From assembly GCA_034382075.1 (NCBI GenBank), contig JAXMOZ010000001.1:62001-126000 (forward strand): a stretch of DNA of 64,000 nucleotides, written 5' to 3'. Below are positions 59,433 to 64,000 of the stretch, piece by piece (within the stretch, counting starts at the first letter, position 1; every line of letters begins with the position of its first letter). The position numbers and the translations under genes were made by a program. The notes beneath the pieces are model-generated. The model saw only the letters and a program-made list of their open reading frames with translations. It did not search any database and was not told the DNA's origin. Source of the DNA: JAEULH01 sp034382075. GTDB taxonomy: Bacteria > Pseudomonadota > Alphaproteobacteria > Rhodospirillales > Defluviicoccaceae.

Positions 59433-60650
59433 ATGGGAGACGTCGATTTTCTTTCGCTGTTTCAGGGCATAGCGACGCTTGCCGAGTCCGAGCCGAAGAT
59501 CATGTTCGGCCGGATCTTTCTGATCCTCCTTGGCGTGCTGCTGATTTACCTCGGCAAGAAGGGCGTCCTCGAGGCGCTGCTCATGATCCCCATGGGCCTC
59601 GGCATGGTGGCGGTGAACGCCGGCGTGCTGTTCTTCGAAGGCGGGCGAATGGGGACCCTGTTCCTCGACCCGCTCGCCAGCGACACCAACGAGCTCATGA
59701 ACGTGCTGCAGATCAACTGGCTGCAGCCGGTCTATACCTTCACCTTCTCGAACGGCCTCATCGCCTGCCTGGTGTTCTTCGGCATCGGCACGCTGCTGGA
59801 CGTGGGCTTCGTCATGGCGAGGCCGTTCCGCAGCATGTTCATCGCCATCTGCGCCGAGCTCGGCACGCTGATCACCTTCCCGCTCGGGGTCTGGCTGGGG
59901 TTGCCGTTGAACCAGGCGGCGGCGACGGCGACCATCGGTGGCGCCGACGGACCGATGGTGCTGTTCTCCGCGCTGGTGCTGGCGCCGGAGATCTTCGTCC
60001 CGATCACCGTCGTCGGCTACCTCTACCTGGGCTTGACCTACGGCGGCTATCCGTACCTGATCAAGGCAATGGTGCCGCGGCATATCCGCGGCCTGCCGAT
60101 GCCGCTGGAGAAGACCCGGAAGATCGCTCCGGAGGAGAAGATCGTCTTCGCCGTGGTCGCGGTCATTGCGCTCTGCCTGCTCTTCCCGGTTGCCGCGCCG
60201 CTGTTCCTCGCCCTGTTTCTCGGCGTCATCATTCGCGAGAGCGGGCTCACGCACTTCTATGATCTGTTCAGCACCACCGTGCTCTACGGCGCCACGTTCT
60301 TCCTCGGCCTGTTGCTCGGGGTTCTCTGCGACGCCCAGACCATCCTCGACCCGACGGTTCTCACCCTGTTGATCATCGGCATCGTCGCGCTCACCTTCTC
60401 CGCCATCGGCGGCCTGCTCGGCGGCTACGTCCTCTATTTCGCCTCGGGGAAGAAATACAATCCGGTGATCGGGATTGCCGGCGTCAGCTGCGTCCCGACC
60501 ACGGCAAAGGTGGCGCAGAAGACGGTGTCCGAGGTCGCGCCGGAGTCGATCATCATGCCGCACGCGCTGGGCGCGAACATCAGTGGCGTGATCACCTCGG
60601 CAATCTTCGCCGCGGTGCTCATCACCTTGGTGCGCGCCACCGGCCAATAG
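59433..60650 (+). CDS. mmdB: Sodium-ion-translocating decarboxylase beta subunit
   Basis: 405 residues with about nine to eleven membrane helices; the integral Na+ pump of biotin-dependent decarboxylases (OadB/MmdB/GcdB). Diagnostic stretches: TIGGADGPMVLFSALVLAPE holds the conserved Asp of the sodium and carboxybiotin pathway. SCVPTTAKVAQKTVSEVAPE, then SIIMPHALGANISGVITSAI, carry the Asn/Ser sodium-site region. 18 bases separate it from the biotin carrier. Could equally belong to a glutaconyl- or malonyl-type decarboxylase; the alpha subunit favours methylmalonyl-CoA. Confidence 0.92.
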   Translation: MGDVDFLSLFQGIATLAESEPKIMFGRIFLILLGVLLIYLGKKGVLEALLMIPMGLGMVAVNAGVLFFEGGRMGTLFLDPLASDTNELMNVLQINWLQPVYTFTFSNGLIACLVFFGIGTLLDVGFVMARPFRSMFIAICAELGTLITFPLGVWLGLPLNQAAATATIGGADGPMVLFSALVLAPEIFVPITVVGYLYLGLTYGGYPYLIKAMVPRHIRGLPMPLEKTRKIAPEEKIVFAVVAVIALCLLFPVAAPLFLALFLGVIIRESGLTHFYDLFSTTVLYGATFFLGLLLGVLCDAQTILDPTVLTLLIIGIVALTFSAIGGLLGGYVLYFASGKKYNPVIGIAGVSCVPTTAKVAQKTVSEVAPESIIMPHALGANISGVITSAIFAAVLITLVRATGQ

Positions 60651-60654
60651 CGCG

Positions 60655-60960
60655 GTGCCGCAACGGCAACCGCCCCCCTTCTGGTTGCGGCTCCCTCGCC
60701 TGGTTTACTGGGCGGTGGGAGCCGCGATCTCTTTCGGCGCTGCCGCCGGCGCGCGCCTTTTCGCCGAGACCTTACCGCTCTCGGAGCGGGTCCCGATCTG
60801 GCTGATCGGCGCCGTGTTCGTCTTCGTCGGCCTCGGCGTCCTCTCGCTCGGCACCAAGGGCCGGCGCGAGGTGGAGGAGCTGTTCGCGGAGAACAACGGG
60901 GAGCCGGCAAACGGCGAGGAGAAGCGCCCCAAGCCGCCCGAGGCGGCGCCTCCGCGCTAG
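60655..60960 (+). CDS. Small two-helix membrane protein following mmdB
   Basis: 101 residues from GTG 60655, four bases after the mmdB stop. There are two membrane helices (VYWAVGAAISFGAAAGARLF and VPIWLIGAVFVFVGLGVLSL) and a charged C-terminus rich in Glu, Lys and Pro. No family recognised. The spacing says it is translated with mmdB, so it may be an extra subunit or assembly factor of the decarboxylase. Confidence 0.65.
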   Translation: MPQRQPPPFWLRLPRLVYWAVGAAISFGAAAGARLFAETLPLSERVPIWLIGAVFVFVGLGVLSLGTKGRREVEELFAENNGEPANGEEKRPKPPEAAPPR

Positions 60961-60984
60961 GGACGAGTAGAGAGAGGCGAAGGG

Positions 60985-61500
60985 CGTGGATGGCCGCAAC
61001 AAGTGCGGCCATGACGAGAGGAGCATGGCCCTGCCACCTACACCCCCGTCATCGCCGTACTTGTTACGGCGATCCACGGGTTGGTCTGCTGCGATGTAGA
61101 CCTGGATGGCCGCAACAAGTGCGGCCATGACGAGAGGAGCACGGCCCTGCCGCCTACGCCTTGTCGTCGCCGTACTGGTTGCGCCGATCCACGGGTTGGT
61201 CTGCTGCGATGTAGACCTGGATGACCGCGACAAGCGCGGCCATGACGAGAGGAGCATGGCCCTGCCACCTACACCCCCGTCGTCGCCGTCCTGGTTGCGC
61301 CGATCCAAGGTTGGTCTGCTGCGATGTAGACCTGGATGACCGCAACAAGCGCGTCTATGGCGAGAAGAGCGCGGCCCTGCCTCCTACACCCCGTCGTCGC
61401 CGTACTCGTTACGGCGATCCACGAAAGCCGCCTGAAGACGGCTGCTATCAACGCGTGGATGCCCGCAACGAATGAAGTCACACGCACGGCCATGACGACG
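60985..61500. repeat. Tandem 115-bp palindromic repeats
   Basis: Four to five head-to-tail copies start near 60987, 61103, 61218, 61333 and (diverged) 61456. Each unit has the arm TGGATGGCCGCAACAAGTGC with GGCCATGACG, then its imperfect inverse CGTC(A/G)TCGCCGTA...GGCGATCCA, joined by a GAGAGGAGC-TGGCCCTGCC spacer and closed by GGTTGGTCTGCTGCGATGTAG. Each copy could therefore form a long hairpin. It fills the 568 bases between the small membrane protein and the convergent TPR gene. Confidence 0.9.
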
Positions 61501-61528
61501 GGTGCGCGGTCGCTGCGGCGCCGCGCTG

Positions 61529-62296
61529 TTACTTCCGCCTTTGCGCCAGCGCGTCCAGGTTGGCGCGGGCGGCGTCGGCGGCGACGCTCTTCGGCGCAAC
61601 CGCGACCAGCGTCTCCCAGTCGGCGCGCGCGCCGCTGCGGTTGCCGCGGAGCTGGCGGAGGATGCCGCGCTCGAGCAGCGCCTCCGGGTGCTGCGGCTCG
61701 AGGCTCAGCGCCCGCTCCAGGTCGGCCAGGGCCGCATCTTCCCGGTTCAGCCGCCGCAGCGCGCTGGCGCGGAAGGCATAGGCGTCGGCCGACGACGGCT
61801 CCAGGGCGACGGCGCGGTCGAGTTCGCCCACCGCATCCTGGTAGCGGCCGAGGCCGGCCAAGGCCTGCGCCTTGCCTAGGCGCAGCGGCGCGTCCCCTGG
61901 CGCGATCTTGATGGCGGCGTCGAGCAAAGGCAGCGCCTTCTCCGCCGAGCCCTTCAGCAGCCAGGCGCCGGCGGCCTGATCCAGCAGGCCGGCGCGCAGG
62001 TCCGGGCGGTTCGTCTCGCCGGCCAGCGCCTCGAACCGCTTGGCGCCGTCTTCGAACCGGCCGAGCCGGACCAGCGCAACCGCGGCGCAGTGTCCGGCCG
62101 GGGTGCCGCCGCCGGCCTTGCGCCTCGCTTCGGCCTGATCCAGCGCCCGGCCCGGGTCGCTGTCGGCAAGTTCCATGCAGCCGCGGTACCAGGCTTCCGC
62201 GTCGCCCTCGCCGGTAGCGGCCGATCCGGGAGGCGCCAGCAAGGTCAAGGCGATGACGCAGGCGGCGAAGGCCGAGATGCGGGTTGCGGTCTGCAT
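61529..62296 (-). CDS. Periplasmic TPR protein
   Basis: 255 residues from ATG 62296. The signal peptide ends APPGSAATGE. About six TPR units follow (AVALVRLGRFEDGAKRFEAL, LLDAAIKIAPGDAPLRLGKA, ELDRAVALEPSSADAYAFRA). These are ordinary 34-residue repeats, unlike the 47-residue units of the SEFIR-linked protein. Scaffold or binding role only can be suggested. Divergent from the SDR gene. Confidence 0.78.
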   Translation of the reverse strand: MQTATRISAFAACVIALTLLAPPGSAATGEGDAEAWYRGCMELADSDPGRALDQAEARRKAGGGTPAGHCAAVALVRLGRFEDGAKRFEALAGETNRPDLRAGLLDQAAGAWLLKGSAEKALPLLDAAIKIAPGDAPLRLGKAQALAGLGRYQDAVGELDRAVALEPSSADAYAFRASALRRLNREDAALADLERALSLEPQHPEALLERGILRQLRGNRSGARADWETLVAVAPKSVAADAARANLDALAQRRK

Positions 62297-62376
62297 GCGG
62301 ATCCTATGCCGGGGGCCGTTGGCACCGTACAGTCGGAGCCAGCGCGGATGAAGGCAAGGGATAAGGACCGGCGAGG

Positions 62377-63333
62377 GTGCCAACAGGCGAAGGCAACAGG
62401 GCCTCCGAGGCGCGGCCGCGGCTGTTCTGCTTCGGCTTCGGCTTCAGCGCCACGGCGTTGGCGACGAGGCTCAGGGGTAGGGGCTGGCGGATCGCCGGCA
62501 CCTGCCGCGGCGAAGAGAAACGGCGGCGGCTCGAGGCGGCGGGGATCGAGGCGCACCTGTTCGACCGCGGCCGGCCGCTGGCGGAGCCGGCGCGGGCGCT
62601 TGCCGGGACGACGGCGCTCCTGATCTCGGCGCCGCCCGACGGCCTCGGCGACCCGGTTCTCGATCACCACGCCGAGGACATCTCCGCGCTCCGCCCGGCC
62701 TGGATCGGCTATCTCTCCACCACCGGCGTCTACGGCGATACCGGCGGCGCGATGATCGACGAGACCGCGCCGCTCGCGCCCACGTCCGAGCGCAGCCGCA
62801 GGCGTGTCGCCGCCGAAGCCGCCTGGCTCGCCTTCGGCCGAGACCACGGGCTCGCCGTCCACCTCTTCCGCCTCGCCGGCATCTACGGGCCCGGCCGGAG
62901 CGTCTTCGCCCAGGTGCGGGCCGGGCAGGCGCGGCGGATCGACAGGCCCGGGCATCTGTTCTCGCGCATCCACGTCGACGACATCGCCCGCGTCCTCGAA
63001 GCGTCGCTGGCCCGGCCCTCCGCCGGCGCAGTCTACAACGTCTGCGACGACGAGCCGGCGGCGCAGGCCGACGTGATCGCCCATGCCTGCGAGCTCCTAG
63101 GGCTGCCGGTTCCGCCGCTCGTCGCCTTCGAAGAGGCGCGCAAGGAGATGTCGCCCATGGCGCTCAGCTTCTGGGCCGACAACCGCCGGGTCGACAACGC
63201 CCGGATCAAGCGGGAGCTCGGGGTCCGCCTCGCCTGCCCCGACTACCGCGCCGGCCTGCGGGCGGTTCTTGCCGCCGAAGAAGACGCAGGTGGAACCGGC
63301 GACTTGGGCACGGGTTTATCTCTGCACCGCTGA
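62377..63333 (+). CDS. SDR-family NAD-dependent epimerase/dehydratase (YeeZ-like)
   Basis: 318 residues, Rossmann fold. The nucleotide loop is the variant CFGFGFSATALATRLRGRGW, as in YeeZ-type proteins. ISAPPDG, YLSTTGVYGDTGG and LAGIYGPGRSVFAQV are typical; the usual YxxxK is replaced by a RRRVAAEAAW region, so activity as a classical dehydrogenase is doubtful. GTG 62377 is the likely start. The Ser-Thr-Thr of the active loop is kept. Substrate unknown. Confidence 0.8.
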   Translation: MPTGEGNRASEARPRLFCFGFGFSATALATRLRGRGWRIAGTCRGEEKRRRLEAAGIEAHLFDRGRPLAEPARALAGTTALLISAPPDGLGDPVLDHHAEDISALRPAWIGYLSTTGVYGDTGGAMIDETAPLAPTSERSRRRVAAEAAWLAFGRDHGLAVHLFRLAGIYGPGRSVFAQVRAGQARRIDRPGHLFSRIHVDDIARVLEASLARPSAGAVYNVCDDEPAAQADVIAHACELLGLPVPPLVAFEEARKEMSPMALSFWADNRRVDNARIKRELGVRLACPDYRAGLRAVLAAEEDAGGTGDLGTGLSLHR

Positions 63334-63425
63334 GCGCTTTTCCGTCGAAATCGATGAGCGCGATCCGCGGCCCAAGCCGGGGCCGGGGGCGGTCGGGGTG
63401 CATCTGGGCAACGAGGGACGGCATA

Positions 63426-64000
63426 ATGAACGCAGAAGATGTAATGACACGGGAGGTTCATGCGGTGGGTCCGGGCACGCTTCTGCTGGAGGCGGCGCGG
63501 CTCATGGCGGAGCACGAAATCGGCTTCCTGCCGGTGATCGATGGCAACGTCCTGGTCGGCGTCGTCACCGACCGCGACCTGGTCGTGCGCGGCACCGCCG
63601 AAGGCTGCCTGCCGGCGCAGGCGACCGTCGGCCACATCATGTCGATCGAGATCGTCTGCTGCTTTCCACACGACAGCACCGAGACCATCAAGCGGCTCAT
63701 GGCCGAGCACGGCTTTTCGCGGTTGCCGGTCATCGACCAGCAGCACGCCCTGGTCGGGCTGGTCTCGTCGAGCACCGTCGACGGTCATCCGGCGGGCCGG
63801 AAGAAGGGCCTGAACGTGAAGTTCCAGAAGGAGAAGACCGACTCCTACGGCCGCACGCACAAGGTGCCGGTGAAGACCGTCTACATCACCGGCAAGGCGT
63901 CGAAGGAGGAGGCGGTCGAAGCCGCGGTCAAGCGCTTCGAGGCGGAGCAGAAGACGTCGTGGGACAAGGCCGCGGACAGCATCGAGGTCGAGGACGGGCC
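63426..64000 (+). CDS. CBS-domain protein, 3' end beyond the window
   Basis: At least 191 codons without a stop. MNAEDVMTREVHAVGPGTLL starts a CBS pair: GFLPVIDGNVLVGVVTDRDL in the first and GFSRLPVIDQQHALVGLVSS in the second. Such pairs bind adenine nucleotides. After about residue 120 the sequence changes to a basic, charged segment (GLNVKFQKEKTDSYGRTHKV) and then an alpha/beta stretch (VYITGKASKEEAVEAAVKRF) of unknown family that runs off the end. It could be a stand-alone CBS regulator with a DUF2188-like tail. ATG 63426 is the start. Confidence 0.8.
   Translation, partial: MNAEDVMTREVHAVGPGTLLLEAARLMAEHEIGFLPVIDGNVLVGVVTDRDLVVRGTAEGCLPAQATVGHIMSIEIVCCFPHDSTETIKRLMAEHGFSRLPVIDQQHALVGLVSSSTVDGHPAGRKKGLNVKFQKEKTDSYGRTHKVPVKTVYITGKASKEEAVEAAVKRFEAEQKTSWDKAADSIEVEDG

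Overview
The window is a 64 kb piece of a GC-rich (roughly two-thirds G+C by eye) alphaproteobacterial chromosome. Gene families and order point to Rhodospirillales or a relative: a pcm-tolC-popZ(DUF2497)-valS run, overlapping thrB-rnhA, a type II-C CRISPR-Cas locus and a Na+-pumping methylmalonyl-CoA decarboxylase operon. A Defluviicoccus-like organism would fit, but that is inference from gene content only.

Region by region: (1) 1-4.5 kb holds the 3' end of cas9 (HNH and RuvC-III), cas1, cas2 and a 26-repeat CRISPR array. A perfect 14-bp inverted repeat lies between cas2 and the array. (2) 4.5-7.5 kb, minus strand: a TelA-type toxic-anion protein, an XpaC-like membrane protein, a small membrane protein and a LysM/BON protein. 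(3) 7.9-14.4 kb: a GH63-like glycosidase, a PmtA-like methyltransferase, bacteriohemerythrin, rnhA, thrB, a double-CDGSH iron-sulfur protein and a lipoprotein. (4) 14.5-19.1 kb: a tandem glycine riboswitch in front of gcvT-gcvH-gcvPA-gcvPB, followed by a Coq10/RatA-like protein, a universal stress protein and a DJ-1/PfpI-like protein. (5) 21.9-32.3 kb is accessory DNA. It has fragments of a HigB toxin gene, a type II NADH dehydrogenase gene and a DUF389 gene; a cysteine-rich copper-binding protein; an RTX protein; a 1149-residue FecR-TPR-beta-barrel protein; and an overlapping SEFIR-TM / secreted-TPR gene pair. Two IS256-family transposase fragments bracket the RTX-to-SEFIR block, and a tRNA-Ser(GGA) lies next to the second. 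(6) 32.8-40.3 kb: a cytidylate-kinase-like protein, a c-di-GMP enzyme (PAS-PAS-GGDEF-EAL) with a PilZ protein nearby, and a cysK-sseA-metC operon with ATGA overlaps. (7) 40.39-42.50 kb is a complete 2.1 kb IS1-like element with perfect inverted ends, an 8-bp target duplication and two passenger genes. (8) 42.5-56.8 kb: valS, popZ, tolC, pcm; a divergent acs-like / Pat-acetyltransferase pair; a cold-shock protein; a GIY-YIG protein; palindromic repeats; a CoA transferase; and an MFS transporter. (9) 57.0-61.0 kb: methylmalonyl-CoA decarboxylase genes (mmdA, oadG-like, biotin carrier, mmdB) plus a small membrane protein. After this come palindromic tandem repeats, a TPR protein, an SDR protein and the start of a CBS-domain gene cut by the window end.

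The most novel-looking item is the SEFIR/TPR pair at 28.85-31.84 kb. One protein has a cytoplasmic SEFIR domain, a single membrane helix and an outside tail carrying a GGVAAGRDI-S-TI motif. Its translationally coupled partner is a secreted TPR protein that starts with the same motif. The layout suggests an uncharacterised envelope-sensing signalling or defence module.
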